Source of the DNA: Branchiostoma floridae
Taxonomy: Eukaryota > Chordata > Leptocardii > Amphioxiformes > Branchiostomatidae
Length of the DNA stretch: 64,000 nt
Assembly (NCBI RefSeq): GCF_000003815.2
Contig: NC_049986.1
Span: forward strand, 4,543,191 to 4,607,190
Reading direction: 5' to 3'
The position numbers were made by a program, and so were the translations under genes. Under the pieces are notes generated by a model, which had not been told where the DNA came from, made no database searches, and saw only the letters and a list, made by a program, of their open reading frames with translations. Shown here piece after piece: positions 1-15,200 of this stretch. Position 1 is the first letter of the stretch, and each line of letters begins with the position of its first letter.

Positions 1-207
1 TAGAGTTACATGTAGGGTTTGCCCAAAAGAATGTAAAAATGACCCTCAAGCCACCATCTTAGCACTTCATGTACCAATGTACTGAAGCCACTGGCATGTT
101 ATATTTCCAATTATGTAATACAAGAAAATAAAGATTAGTTGGAAGGCACAAGAGATGACTAAAAGGAAACAACCTTTTTCTCAACTGAAAGAAAGTTTTG
201 TACTAAC

Positions 208-3200
208 CTGTTCCATGTCCATTCTCAGTGCCTTCTTCTCCATCTCTACCAGAGTCAGTTGGACTAACTGCTGCTCAATAAGTGCAATCTACAACAAAGT
301 CATGCAGTCAGAGATGTACAAAATGTATTGTAACAGCATGAGCTCAAGAAAAACTAACAATGTACCATCATAATATACAGCATTCGTTCACCTTTATCCG
401 CAGGGTAACCTATATGCGGTGTTGCTAAACAGGGTATCCAAGGATATCAAGTCGATGGATGGTAGTTTCAAATTGTACTATAATTTTATGATAAATTTTC
501 AAAATATTGAGTTTGACACCATTATCTGTCGACTTCTTAAAAAGAACAGATAAAGTTTACCCTATGGATAAAGGTGAACTAGCGTTAGTAGCTGCAAATT
601 TCATGTGTTGGTTTTAGATTATTAACGGATGTGAGTTACAAAATTTAATGTATGCAGATGAGCACCTTATTTGCATACTTAGAGCATAGATCACCCAGGA
701 GCACCTTTTTTGCATACCTGAGATTGATATTACAAACCCTAAGACCGTGTTTGCGTTCACACTAAAAAAAAAACTTCCCCTAGGTCTATCCACCTCCCAG
801 AGGTAGATCGTGAAGGATTCGTTTCAACAAAATCCAAGTGAGTTGGGAGCGTTCACACTGATAAGGATAACATGTTTTATCCGGATCAATTTTTTGAGTG
901 TGAACGGGATCTAAGATTGATTGTATTGAAGCAAATGTTAGAGTATCCAGACACAAAGTTGGGAACCATGATGATGTGCTGACTGACCTGACCAGTGATC
1001 CTGCTGTGTTTCATGTCTTTCTCCAGCTGCAAAGCTTCAAAAGCCTTCTTCTGAAACTCTTCCTGTGGGATAGGCAACAGGCATTGTCATCGATAAAGTA
1101 ACATTGTACTCCTGAGTATATTACATATTGTTTAATCAGAAACTGCATTATGCCAAAAAGCAGTTACTCAAGCAAATAGATATGATTTTGGAAATGGTCA
1201 GACATTTCAGACAACAAGGTACTGTAAATACATTTACGTTCGCGGGGATTTAATTTTGCAGTAGCGGGAAAAAGGACTTTTCGCGGTGGTTTTAATTTCG
1301 CGGTAACACAATAGGCTGCAGTCTAATACCATAATAGAAAAATGTTTGCAGTGGTTTTAAGTTGGCAGTGAAGTGGTCACCGTGAAAACTGCAAACATTA
1401 ATCCACCGCGAACATTTCTGCATTTACAGTATCTTTTGTCAGTGATAAAGGGTGTATAAGAAATAAATTATAGTGCGGTATGCCTTAAAAATACTGACGA
1501 AAGGCATCAGATGTTTGTCTAAAATGTCTGGCTGTTTCCAAAATCATATCCAGTTGCTTGTCGGTGAGTAACTGCTTTTTGGCATATCTTATTACCTGGA
1601 TGTCTAACCTTCATCGACAGAAAAAGCATTAATCAAGCTTTCATGTAAAGTACTCAAATACAACACAAATATTGCTCCTATATATACTTTGTGTCTACAG
1701 TCAAACCTGTATTAGCGGCCACCTTTGTATAGCAGCCACCTGGCCATAGTGGCCACTTTTTGTCGGTCCCTTGGATTTGTAATGATTAAGAAATAGGCTT
1801 AGCGGCCACCTGTCCAACACGGCCACGGACACACAATTTCCGGTCCCGTTGATACAGAAACACTGCCTATTGCAACCATACTGCAGCCTTATGTCACCCT
1901 GCACCGAGTTTGAAATTGTAGTTTGCGAGGATTTGGAGTTCCTGACAGGGTCATTTTGGCGGTAGCAGAAGGTATGCATGCCTTGAGCATTAAAGTGCAA
2001 GTCTTTGTCGGTGAATTTACCGATCGAGGCTATGTTACTTGGTGAGAAAGATTAGTGGGAACTGAAATCATGTGTAGCTTGCTCATGGTCAATTGATCAA
2101 CATTTTCTCTATAGTGGCCCCCTGTCTATAGTGGCCATATTTCTCCAGTCCCTTGAGTGGCCGCTATAGACAGGTTTGACTGTATTTGTGTGTCAATGAG
2201 CACCAAAGTGTGAGGTTACCTCTTGTGCCATCCTGTGCACCAGTGCTGCCTGGTTCTGTTGTTTCCCATCCAATAGGACGTCTATCCTGTCAGACTCATC
2301 ACTCACACTGGGAGGAGACAGGAAAGTGTCAGTCAATCATATACAATATCATACATGTTTACATTCATTATCATAATTATATACTGTGTAATCAAATATG
2401 TAACAGTAGCACTTAAGCAGTCATACAATACCCACCTGCAACATGCCAAAAAGATTTGAAATATGAAAACAAAATTGCAGTGAAACATGTAGAAAATATA
2501 ATAAAAAAAAAATTTCCATTAAAGATGCAATCAAAAGTTCATGGGTTGTTTCCTTTTTGCTATACACTGTACATACTGGGTTTAGGGTCCAAGATATAAG
2601 GTATCTTGCACTATAAGTAAGAAACAGCCCTTTTCTGTCCAGTCATGCACTTCCAGGGCTCTAGCCAGCGTCCGTTTTTACGTCAATTGACGGAAATTTG
2701 CTGCGTGTGACGGAAAAATTTCAAAACCAATCCGTCAACCTTGATGGACAAAAATCCTTGGTGGAAGCTACAGGCAACTTGGGGACGCCGTCCACGGCCG
2801 TAAAAGCCACACACTGTTTGTTTTGCTATTGTTATTATTGTTGACGATGTGTGTTGGCGGCCTTTCGCATACGATAATCTCATTAAAACCAGTTTTTCAA
2901 GGTCTCAGTTCAGTCTCTCTAACTCCTGGAATAGTGTTTTCGCGGTTTTCGCGACAATGAGAATTGGTTGACGGAAAAAAAATTCGAGCTGGCTAGAGCT
3001 CTGTGCACTTCTGAATAACACATAAACCCACCTGTGTTGTGCGTGCCTGGCTACAGCGTCACGTGTAGCCTCATACTGCTGCCGCAGATGTTCAAAGTTG
3101 TAGTTCTCTGCCAGCATCTGGCTCATGGCAGCTATACAACACAGGAATTAAAAATATGAGATCAACCTGAACACAGTATATTTTGTATGCGATATAGGTC

Positions 3201-6200
3201 TTTAAAGACCCTTAATATCACAGTAGTTATAGTCCACCATATGGATTATTCCCATTCCAAACTGCCACAATTTGCCGTCTGAAAACAACCTTAACGTTTA
3301 GCTTTAAAGTTGCATATTTTTTTAAAGAGAGAATTGTGGTTCTGACTGATGTTGTGGTTTAGGCAAACTACTGGCCATCAGCTGTTTCCGTCAACCTCAG
3401 TCAGGGATGTCTTGACAGGATCGGCTTCAAGAGGTATGCTTAAAAGCCAAGGAATGTCCGCAAATTTCTTGAGTAATGTCAGGATATGTTTGTACTACAA
3501 GAGATGTGACGGTTACGGTTACTCACCTAGCACTTCTTTTTTCCGTAGGTTCTCATGCTCCTGCTGCAGGGAACTGACAGTTTCCTCCATCTCTATCCTG
3601 GGAATCACACAAATTAATATAGTTACGTCACATGTTCTTCAAGGATACAAACACCAACATAATGCATTGACTTTTATTATCACAAATTTACTACAATCAC
3701 TAGTATCAGTGTAGGTCTAGTTTCTTTGTTTAGATACATTTCTAAGAGTTGCTGACTTCAGATAACTTATCTCAGACATAATTACAATACAACATTTAGT
3801 ACAATGTTTCAAGCATACAACCCTTGCAATCTGGAAAACAATATATTCCATATAAGTCACACTACATTTAGCTTGTAACTACCTCACTCACCTCTCTTTC
3901 TCCATGGCTTCCAACAAAGCTTCCGTCTTCCTTGCTCTAAAAAAAAAAGAACATGTGCATTATAATTGTCATCTAGCCTGTTGTTATTGCAATATATACT
4001 TTCATTAAGTTTCTATGATGAATTTTCTTAGGAGGTACATTTGTACCCTAGTGGAACACTGCAACAGCCAAGTTTATTTTTTCTAACAAAATAACAAAGT
4101 ACCCCTTGAAGGCATCAGATTCTACAACCTGCATTGTAGCCACTCCCCACATAACAAGAGGTATTTTCAAACTGCTAGACATAATAGCACTAGCCTGACT
4201 ACCATCTTCCATAGTGACCGCTGGCTCAATCCTTTAGCAAGCAAAAGGATAGAGTCAGCAGTCACTAATTTTAAAAGAGGATAGTACTCGCTACAATGGT
4301 ACCATACCAAACACTGTTGACCTGGCACGTGACTGCCGACAACTGTTTATTTCATATCTTGGCCATTCTACACAGTCACACATTCATGCACCTGTTTAAT
4401 ACTCTTTGGATTAGAGCTCTTTTAGGGTATATCCACCATTAAGTCTTTTGAAGGATTTTCATGTTTTTCTAACTTTCGGCAAAGAGAATGAAGAAATATA
4501 ATTCAAACTCCTGTGCCACTTGAGCAAAGAATAACATGCACAATAACTACATGTATCATTGTATCATGGCCAGATCATACCTAGACAGATATCTCATCTT
4601 GCTGCTGACAAAGGGGACTGGAAGAAACTTACAGTTGCCTATGTAGCAGCTGGCCGACCCATTGTATACTGTTGGATTTTGTTTGTCCTAACAAAATGAA
4701 AGTTTTAGAGTCAGACTTACTTCTCATTAGTTTCCATAAGATATCTGACCAGCTCTGCTGCACTCTGCTCAGCTGAAAATACATGTTTGTCAAGACATAA
4801 TGAGTTACATGCCATTTCAGTAGACTTGTGATACAGTTCTATCTAATATTACATGTACTTTCATATGATCTAACTCAGCATTAAACTGCTTGTTAGCAGT
4901 TAACTAACATCCAACAACATGCATTATACAAAATAGATAACAGATTTCCTAAATCATCATGATCATTTTGTGTATCAACAACAAATAAAGATAACAATTC
5001 TCAACCCTAATATAGAGAAATTATAATACAATAATTCAATCTTTTCTACCTTACTAACAGTATTTACCAGTAATAAACTGAACTGAGCAAAGCTCAAACC
5101 AAACAGGCTGGCATCTTTGGTCATCATTTTCTCAGAAATGTGTCAAAGTTACATAACACAAATAATTCAATTGTCAACAAAAGTCCTCTGACAGGATCGA
5201 CAAGATGACTATCTGTATTTGCATATTTCCCTGAAAATTTGAGAAATCACATTTTAGGGTTACAAATTCCTCAATTTCCAGGGAAGCATGCAGCTGGATG
5301 ATTTGGTTTTCCCTCTCCACTGTGAATGCTCTCTACAGTCCAGTCTGGTATGAATGCTGCTGGTACGATACACTCGTCATGATGGCTGACAATATCACTG
5401 TCCTGCTAAGCTTCAAATGATCAGATTTGAGCCCAGGGCTGTCTACAGGACTCATCCCGTCCTGGGATGGACATTTGCTTGCTGGGATGGACAAAAATTT
5501 AACCCTTTAATCCGTCCCAAAAATCTGAACTTCAGTACATCAATTTGATGAAAAATGTATTTTATAAGGCATTTTAATTTTACAATCAACAACATTGGCT
5601 CCCAAACAATGAGTGGGACAGAAAATAAAGCTGGAGACAACCCTGTTTGAGCCCGAAAATAATTGAATTAAATGTTGAAATGTGTCTTTAGACCATACAT
5701 TGTATCTGGCAAAACCTAATTCCATACCACTCTGCAGTGTGTGAACAAGCCTCTGCTTTTCCTGGTCCTTTCGGTTTTGTAAATCAGTCAATTCTCCATC
5801 CATCTTGTCCTGCTCCTGTCAAACAGTAAAAACACCACATTTTGCTCTTTCTTTCAGACATAGAAACAGCACAATTCAGAAACAAGCAAGATTTTGAAGA
5901 TCTCATTATGCAATATCTCCGTAAAATATTTTGACTTTTCACATGTCTAAGACTTGCTTCATTGTAGTTTATGGGAAAACTAAAGTTCTAAATTGAGTTT
6001 TAATTTGCAATAATTTGCATCAATTAATGTGCATGGAGTTCCATGACCTTATGATCATACCCTAGTGATTCTCTAGGACCTTTGCAATTCGTGTTTTTTT
6101 ATTATGCATAAATCATATCAGTTGATCATCTTCTTGACCCAAATAACAGATCCAAAGTTGTCCAAAGTATGACCGTCACAGTCTTATCCCAACAAAGAAG

Positions 6201-9200
6201 CTGTACATGTACTATCAGTAATACTCATTCTCACACTTAAAAATTATGAATTCCCATCATTTACCACTCTGAAATTACAATATTTTCTCATTAATCACGC
6301 AAATTAGGTATTCATTTACATATTTTTATCTATCAATGCTTCTCAGTTACATCTGCTACATGACTTTGTTTGAGTAGTCCAATTATGGAATGCATTAAGT
6401 TTGCCTTATCTATTATGTAAATTGAAAGTCAATTTCCATAATTTTTATTGATTGTATTGGGTCTTTGTACCTTTTATTGGATATCTTACATATTCCAAAG
6501 TTCACATTGACTATAGCATATATGAATTCTTGTGCATGCAAATGAGTAAGCAACACAAGACAAAGAAAGATAGATTTTCCTCATCTTTCTCTCTTGACTA
6601 CTAGTAGTTTGAAACTTGAACAAATAATAATAGCACCAAATCTTTTTAAAGGATTCAATATTGTCTAAGAACGCTTGAGCTCTGATCCCTGCAAATACTG
6701 ACAAGGTGGCGCAAAGTGTGGCGCAACTGCATGGTAGAGCGTTTGGCTGAGAATCTAGAGTTCCTGAGTTCGATACCCGCCGTGCCCCCGATGTTGTGCC
6801 CTTGGGAAAGGCATTTTACATGACTTTCCTCACTTCACCCAGGTGTAAAAACGGGTACCTGGCTTCGGTCAGGGAGGTAGAAAGAAAGATTGCCTTTACC
6901 TTCTGTCAGTACTGTGTGTGTGGCACTGCCAATATAAGTTAAAAACTTGAGTGCAGTGCCACATTGTCATTGTCTGTCGAAAACCAAATAGAAAACTTGT
7001 GCAGAAGCAGGGCTCTAGCCAGCGTCCGTTTTTCCGTCAATGGACGGAAATTTGCTGCTTGTGACGGAAAAATTTTAAAACCAATCCGTCAACCTTGACG
7101 GACAAAAATCCTTGGTGGAAGCTACATGCGGCTTGGGGGACGCCGTCTACGGCTGTAAAAGCCACACACTGTTTGTTTTGCTTATTGTTATTATTGTTGT
7201 TGAAGGGTGTTGAAGCCCTTTCGCATACGATTATCTCATTAAAACCTATTTTTCAAGGTCTCAGACTCTCAGTTCAGTCTTTCTTATAGCTCCTGGAATA
7301 GTGTTTTCGTGGTTTTCGCAACAATGGGAATTGGCTGACGGAAAAAAATTTCGAGCTTGGCTGGAGCCCTGATGCATTGTGATGCGTTGTGCAGAAGCAA
7401 ACTTTCCCAGTCTAACAGACCTTTGCCATAACAGTGATGATGTTCTGTCTGGCCTGCGAAGCCTGGGAGAACATGACCATCTGCTCCTGGTGGCCTGCCT
7501 GCAGCTGGGCTTCCAACTCTACATGCTCACGTCTCTTCTGTTCCTGTGCATGTATATCATAAATATCTGGGTCTGAATTCTCAGCAATACAACAACTAAA
7601 CAAAATAGGCAAAATCATATTTCCTTGCCATCTAACGCTAGTTCACCTTTATTCATGGGGTAAACTAATCTATCCGTTGTATTTAATACCAAGGCATTTC
7701 GGGATATCAAGTCGACTGACGGTGCTCTCAAACTGCATTATATTGAAAAAAAGGGCAATTTGAAACCACTGTCCATCTAGTAGTACGTGATATCCCTAAA
7801 AGTCCTGTTTTAGGTACAATGGATATAGGTAATACCTCGCGAATAAGGGTGAACTAGCGAACCATATGGAGTCTTAATTGTATCCATGGATAGGTGCACA
7901 TGAAAAGAAGCAAACATGTATTTCAATATCCCAACTTGCAAAACTTTACTGATGTGGTTACAGACATTCAAAGGAAGATGAATGTATGAGCTATAGTGTA
8001 GGTGAAAATTTACAAGAAAACAGACATATAGTAATAACTAGAACCAGGGTTCAAAATGTCTGGTTGCCCAGTAGTGCAGTGCGACCATACAGTCATGTAT
8101 TTTGTTATTCACAACTTATAGTAAGTTTCAAACTCAGGTGTGCAGGACAGGAAACTAGGTAACTCCGTGAACAAGATGGACTGATAGCCATCAAAATTTG
8201 GAGGTACGTGTGTTTACCTCTAAAAAGACAGTCACTGTTTGAAGAAAAATCTTAGACTATTAACTGCTCATACATGACTAATGAATCTCTTCAAATATAA
8301 TTCACTTGGCACTGATTGAGATTAGGAGACGTGCAGAGCATTTGGCCACAATTGGTCCCACTGGGCAACCTGGATAAAGTACTAGGAAACCTGATGGCAA
8401 CCATAATGAAAAGTGGCAAAACAATCAATCGATTATGACAAAATGCGACAAACCTTGAGCCTTTCATACACTAGAAATGATTCCTACATGCAAACAAAAA
8501 TAAAGGAAAGCAATTCAGTAATTCAAATCAAATGGAAACAGAACATGTACATGTAATACATCAAAATGACATGAAGAAATACAATGTAAAATTTATGACA
8601 TACCAACACAGGAAAAAAACATATAACTGATACTGTCTTTCACATGAAAAAACAACATTTTGGACAACTGATTTGTAACACAATTGTTCTTGTATCATAT
8701 TGCAGCCTAAGTAGGTACATGGTTCTACAACATGATATATCCATACTACATGTAACAGTTAAAGATCAAGACGAAGCAGTCATCCCAGTCTAGAACATCA
8801 AACACATTCCTTTCTAGCAAAATAGACCATGGTTTTTACAGAAAATTAGATCCAATTTCAGGTCCAGGTCTGGACCTGATCCTCTGGACCTGGACCATAC
8901 CTGGACCAGTACCTAACCCTTATGATGACACATCAACCATAACTACTGTGATTAAAAGCCATATGAGCTAACAATATGGGCACATGTCTTTAAGCAGTAG
9001 GTGCCTTGATAGCTCAGAGAAGCTGATGTACATGTTAAATGCTTCTTTCACTTCCACACAAACAGTATAATCATCCTGTATACATAAGAATTCATTCTTT
9101 CATATTCACGGCTTGATAACCCTATCATCGTTTAAGCATCCTCCTACGCAGGGACATCCAACAGCCAGAGTGCCTGTCTGGATGTGCCCTGCTCTTTCAA

Positions 9201-12200
9201 CCGTCACTCTTAGTTCCTGTGGACCCCCCTCAAACCAGCTGTCAGCCAATCAGAGAATAGGCTTTCCATTTTNNNNNNNNNNNNNNNNNNNNNNNNNNNN
9301 NNNNNNNNNNNNNNNNNNNNNNNNNNNNNNNNNNNNNNNNNNNNNNNNNNNNNNNNNNNNNNNNNNNNNNNNNNNNNNNNNNNNNNNNNNNNNNNNNNNN
9401 NNNNNNNNNNNNNNNNNNNNNNNNNNNNNNNNNNNNNNNNNNNNNNNNNNNNNNNNNNNNNNNNNNNNNNNNNNNNNNNNNNNNNNNNNNNNNNNNNNNN
9501 NNNNNNNNNNNNNNNNNNNNNNNNNNNNNNNNNNNNNNNNNNNAGTGCTGATAATCAAATTTGCAGTTGGCCTACATGTATATATGTACCATAGGCATAA
9601 GTGCAGCTATACAAATACCTGCAGACTCCTGTCATACTCCTGTTGGATGAGTAAGTTCTTGTCAGTGTCTGGAGATGTGGCCCCTGACTTGGGCCCAGCA
9701 TCCAGTACAGGCAACAGATGGTGTGTGGGAGGAGTGTATTCTTCCCCACTTGCTGAAATGGATGCAATGTAAAATAAAACACATAATGTCAGACCTGTGA
9801 CGTGAAAACGGTCGATACAGGTGTTCCGGACCGCGTGATAACTTTCTGTATCACACGGGTTCTAAGTTGTATCACAGAGGCTTCCTTCGAGTAAATTAAA
9901 CTATTTCGAACGGGCCGAATACGGCATGGTTGAAAATTTGAATACCGGATTCGGATGTTAGAATTGCTGTTGTTACAATCTTTTGTTCAAGGACACAACA
10001 TTTTCTCAACTTCTGGTGTATTTCGCATCGAAATATGTGTTTTCTCAGGTGGGTATGCCATATTAAATAGAATTCAACATGGTGTATTCCGTATCACCCT
10101 CAGTCCCAGCCCTCCCGCGGGTCGGGCTGGTACCTCGGGTGATATGGAATACACCGTGTTGTATTCTATATGTACAGTACAAGGTAATTCTATGTACATG
10201 TAACTACTATGGTTTTGCCAGATGCTTCCTGTCAATACAATCATGGAACAATCCAATGTACTCGTTTCTAATTAGCTTTTCTCCATAGCGGTCTAAATTT
10301 ACCATGAAATTTACTGTTACACATTGCCAGGATGTACATGCACATGTGAACTATCAAGCAAAAATCAATGTTCATCAACTGTCCATTGTGTTCCCTTTAT
10401 CTCACCAACCTACTGATCTTCAAAACTGTGTCTACTGCAAGGAAACATCCACAATGTTTGTACTTAATAGTCCTGCACCAAAATTTGGGTTATGCTTTTA
10501 AGTGAGGCATTTCATAAACATACATGATGTACATAATTAATAATACATGTACATTGTACCTGTACATGTGTCTTACCTGCGCACAAAGCCTTCATTATTT
10601 CAGCAGTGCCTCCTTCGCATAGTTCTGTTAGAAGATAAGAAAACACAATAAGGTCATTAATATCCACCATAAGAGATGTATTTGTGGGAATTATTTCCAT
10701 AGGTGCAATTATTACCTCCATGAAATGTAATGGAGGTTATATTTTACCCTGTGTTTGTCTGTGTGTGTGTGTGTAAACAAGATAACTCAAGAACGGCTTG
10801 GTGGATTGATTTCATACTTGGTGTGTTGGTAGGGTGTGATGAAAGCTGGAAATGATTAGATTTTGGGCCCCCTAGCGGCTTCCCTTGGTACTGCAGCGCA
10901 ACTTCCGGGTTTGCTATTTCGGTGTTCTGAACACGCTATGGTCACGATTTTTGAGTATTAGATAGCTCTTGTGCTCAGGAAGAAATGACATAAGTTTGGG
11001 GCCCCTAGCGTCTAGTTTTGGGATAGCAGGGGCATTTTTGTCAAAAACTTCTGAAGAGGATAAGAGGAGAAGGGAACAACGAATTTTTGGTATGTAGGTA
11101 CCTCAGACAATGTTGTACAATATGAAATACTTATTATGCAAAATAGGAGCAAATTTGCATAATTAATGACAACATTCAATCATAGCAGTTTTTTCTATGT
11201 ATCTCTTGTCTTGGACGTGATATGGTCTTGAAATTTGGGTGGTAGATAGCTTTCAGTGTCATGACAAAATGGGGCCCCCATTTAATTTGGGAACTGCGGG
11301 GGCGTTTTTGTCAAGACATTCCAAAGAGGATAACTGCAGAAAGGATTGACGGATTGGCATCATATTAGGCATGCGGGTACCTGAAACAAAGATGTTCATA
11401 ATGATATACATGTTATGCAAGTGAGGACTTAATTTGCATAATTAATGAAGAAATTGTATAATTCCATTGTTTTTAAAAACTGGACTTCAATAAATGTAAC
11501 ACATGTTAATTATGAATGAATGAATGAATGAATTTATTGCTCAACAATCGCACAGGGTACAATGTATGGCAATTAATAACAACTAATAGCTATATTATGA
11601 TAGGTGGAATATAAGCAGATACCAAATACTTGCAAAACCGCTTTATGATTAATGATGGGAATTTTATAATTGTGACACGTGTACGTTAGTCAATGATGAA
11701 CAACACCATGCATAAATTATGTTAATGTGTTAGTCAATTGTATGAAATTTACGAAAGCTCTAAATTTTCATGGAGGTATGAGATCGCCGAACTCTAGTTG
11801 ATAATAGAATGCCCTGCCAACGAGGCACCAAAATATACAATCATTGGATCACAGAAGCTTTCTAACTCAGACTCTAGTCATGAGAGGAGGGTAAAAATCT
11901 ACTAATACACAATGTATCTACATGACTGCATCCCTCCTGCTAACTCACAAAGCAGCAAGGGGTAGCTTAGTTGACTATGCCCTGAAGAAGGTACAACGTA
12001 GCTTTGTTACATTTTGTAATCACCCAGTACATGTAGATACCAAAAACGTTGGCATAAAAAAATTATATAAAAGTTCATAATAGACAATAATTGGGTGGTG
12101 TGGCAAACTTGTTATACAGTTACTTTGATGCATTAATTAGATGTTTGACTCAGGATCATACTTGACATGTACATGTCTTGTATTACATCATTGTACATGT

Positions 12201-15200
12201 ACATGTGGCAGTGTGGCGCAATCGGTTAAAGGTGTTTGACCCAGACCCCAGATAGAAACCGCTGATGTGTCAGTGATCTTTTGCCCATGGGAAAGGCACT
12301 TAACACGACTTTTCTCACTTCACTCAGGTGAAAATGAGTACTTAGCTTAGGTTAGGGCCGTCCCTTGGATCGAACGTAAAATGGAGGTCCCGTGTTTGAG
12401 GAGAGCCACACCCCGAGTACGTTAAAGATCCCACCGCACTTATCGAAAAGAGTATGGGTCCTTCCCGGTGTGAGTGGTTCAAAGCCTACAGTCCCATTGC
12501 CACACCTGGGGCAATTACTGTCGTACTGAGGTCACCTGAGTGGTGCTGAATGACAGCTCGCTCCAGACTCTTGCGATTTAGCCCCAACTATTGTAAGCTC
12601 CTAGCAATTCAGCCCCTGGCTGCGAAGAGAGAGTAGTCAGCCCAGGGCTCTAGCCAGCGTCCGTTTTTCCGTCAATTGACGGAAATTTGCTGCGTGCGAC
12701 GGAAAAGTTTTAAAACCAATCCGTCAACCTTGACGGACAAAAATCCTTGGTGGAAGCTACAGGCGGCTTGGGGATGCTGTCCACAGCCGTAAAAGCCACA
12801 CACTGTTTGTTTTGCTATTGTTATTATTGTTGACGATGTGTGTCGGCGCCCTTTCGCATACGATAATCTCATTAAAAACCAGTTTTTCAAGGTCTCAGTT
12901 CAGTCTTTCTAACTCCTGGAATAGTGTTTTCGCAGTTTTCGCGACAATGGGAATTGGCTGACAGAAAAAAAAATTGAGCTGGCTAGAGCCCTGAGTCAGC
13001 CCACCCAATAACCAATAACAATGAATGTACTAAAGGATAGCCTACCTGCTGGAGGGTACACCATCTGTTTGACATCCACCAGGAGGCTCTACAGACAACA
13101 ACAACAGCACAATCTTATTTACCACAAAGGCATAGCAAAAAAGACTTAGTAACTGCCACCCATAACGGACCAGGCATCTATACCCAACAACAAACAGTAA
13201 AGGTGCACTCTCACTGCACTTGTGTCAAGCTTGCATCACTGCTGGGTCTGAAAGATGGTCAATGACTTTCAGAGATAAAGAACACATTTTTTTTTCTTTT
13301 TGTGTATTTTGGTTGTAAGTGATTCTGACTAATTCATACCAAAAGTGCGAGCAAAGGTCGGTATATATTCTTGGTCCAAAAATGACCAAAAAATTCCAGA
13401 TGTGATATCTGTAAAATCCTATATATGTCATATGCACCTTCCCAGCCAAGAAAACTACAGCCTCAATGGAAGGGCCTCATTCTGTAAACTTGTAGCTAAG
13501 ATTTTCAATTGAAGAACTCTGTGGCTAGAGATCTAGGTAAGACTTTTATTCCAGATTTCAGCCTACCTCCAGTGTCTTTATCCTGCACAGCTGTTTGGGC
13601 AGGACAGAGACCCTGTTTCTGGACAGGTCCAAGGTACGAAGGCTCTTTAGGTTACCAATGGCACTGTGGACATCTGTCAGACGGTTTTCTGAGTAAGGCA
13701 AAAACAAACATCAATAAACAGTATCATTATATGATTCATACCAGGGTTGTAGCCAGCACCCGTTCTTCTGTCCTTTGACAGAATTTTGTAGCTGGGGACG
13801 GAAAAAAAATTTGCCTATTCCATCCTCTGTGACAGACAACAATCAGTATAAGATGCTCGATAGGATTAAAAATCGAGGGGACGGAAAATTATTCCAAGCT
13901 GGCAACAACCCTGATTCATACTTTCCCAGAACTATCGAATAGTGGAATTTGTTATCACCAAGCACAGTAAGGGCATCTGCTTCTCTGGGTAGTTTTAAAG
14001 AACGCATGCAGATAGATGTGCAAAAGTTAGGTGTGACAGGTCGTTCAGTGTAATATAACCAGCTGCTGCTGCGCCGTGTGCCTGCAAAGCTGGTGTGTTA
14101 CGCCGAAGGGCGGTTATACCGGCTATATAGATCTGATACAGATATGGTGATATCATCTTTTTATCAAACTAATAACAACTTAATCCCAGACATTAAATTG
14201 AAACATAAGCAACCTGATCTTAGCATTTGAATGTGTCTAATATACATGTAGAGCCTACCCAACATTAAGTGCCCTCTTATGATACATTAACTAGTATATT
14301 TTCGTTATTAAAGTTAATGCTTTTAAAACTTCTTATCATCCTATCTTGGGGCTATCTGGCTAACTCTAACCCCTTATAACCACTGTGTTGTATTTCTCTG
14401 TTTTGTCCAACCCTGTTTGGTCATGTCAACTACAGTGCATCCTGTGTACTGCATGGGAGAAGACTTAGGCTGCAAACTTCTTTTGAGTTCATGGAAAAGT
14501 TATCAGCCTGACAGACATAGTCTGTAACCCACCCTAAATGTAGGGCAGTAACCTGACTTGAGAATCCACTATTGCAGGATTTGAAGCAGCTATGTTTCTT
14601 TGCAAGTGCCATCTGGCGCCAGAAAAATAATACTTCAGAATTGCTTTTTTTTATTAAAGGTGGTTAGTACTACAAGTATGTGGGGCTTCCTGCAATATAT
14701 ATATCAAAGACAAGCTTCAGTTTTTTTTTTACCTTTTCTAAACTTTTTTATTTTTCATATTTACTTAGAGTTCACCGCAAAACAAGGCTCGTAGAGCCAC
14801 TCTGTTTTGGGTTACAATACTGTATTGTGAAATTGTGAAGAAAGATGTCTGTTAACCGTTGACTTAAACAGTTTGTGTGTGTATGTGTACTATAATCTTA
14901 TACAACATACTAAAACACTACCTAGCCTGTACACCTTCTTGTGGGATAAAAATGACATTGGTATGAAGAATTAATCATTGGTTCTGAATACAATCATGTA
15001 AAACTCAGCTGTACCTCTGCAGTTGAGGGTTTGCAGAGCTTGTAGCCGACCGACAGATTCAGGGAGGCTTGTCAATTTGTTATTTTCCAGGTTTAACACC
15101 TGAAAAAAGGGCACAATTGTTTTAATTAAACCACAATTGGTAAAATTGATACTGCAACAGAGTTGAATGATGATGACTGTGTACAGCATGCCAACACATA

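Larger units (their letters stand above)
208..7572 (-). other. LRSAM1: LRSAM1 coiled-coil exons
   Basis: Nine exons from 7421-7572 leftward to 208-288 encode a charged helical region rich in Glu, Gln, Lys and Arg with heptad-like hydrophobics, for example EQKRREHVELEAQLQ, DLQNRKDQEKQRL, RIEMEETVSSLQQEHE and IALIEQQLVQLTLVEMEKKA. There is no proline break inside the long helices. This matches the central coiled coil of LRSAM1, which lies between the LRRs and the SAM domain. Exons are short (45-152 bp) and mix phases 0, 1 and 2, so loss of most single exons would break the frame. Confidence 0.88.

Noticed and set aside
6712-6800. Possible tRNA gene (box A and box B like)
   Set aside because: It is followed by a shared SINE body and cannot fold into a proper cloverleaf by eye; a second copy is at 12207.
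9113-9782. Open frames that span the N run at 9273-9543
   Set aside because: They are open only because N translates to X. The real coding part here is the minus-strand LRSAM1 exon 9619-9752.
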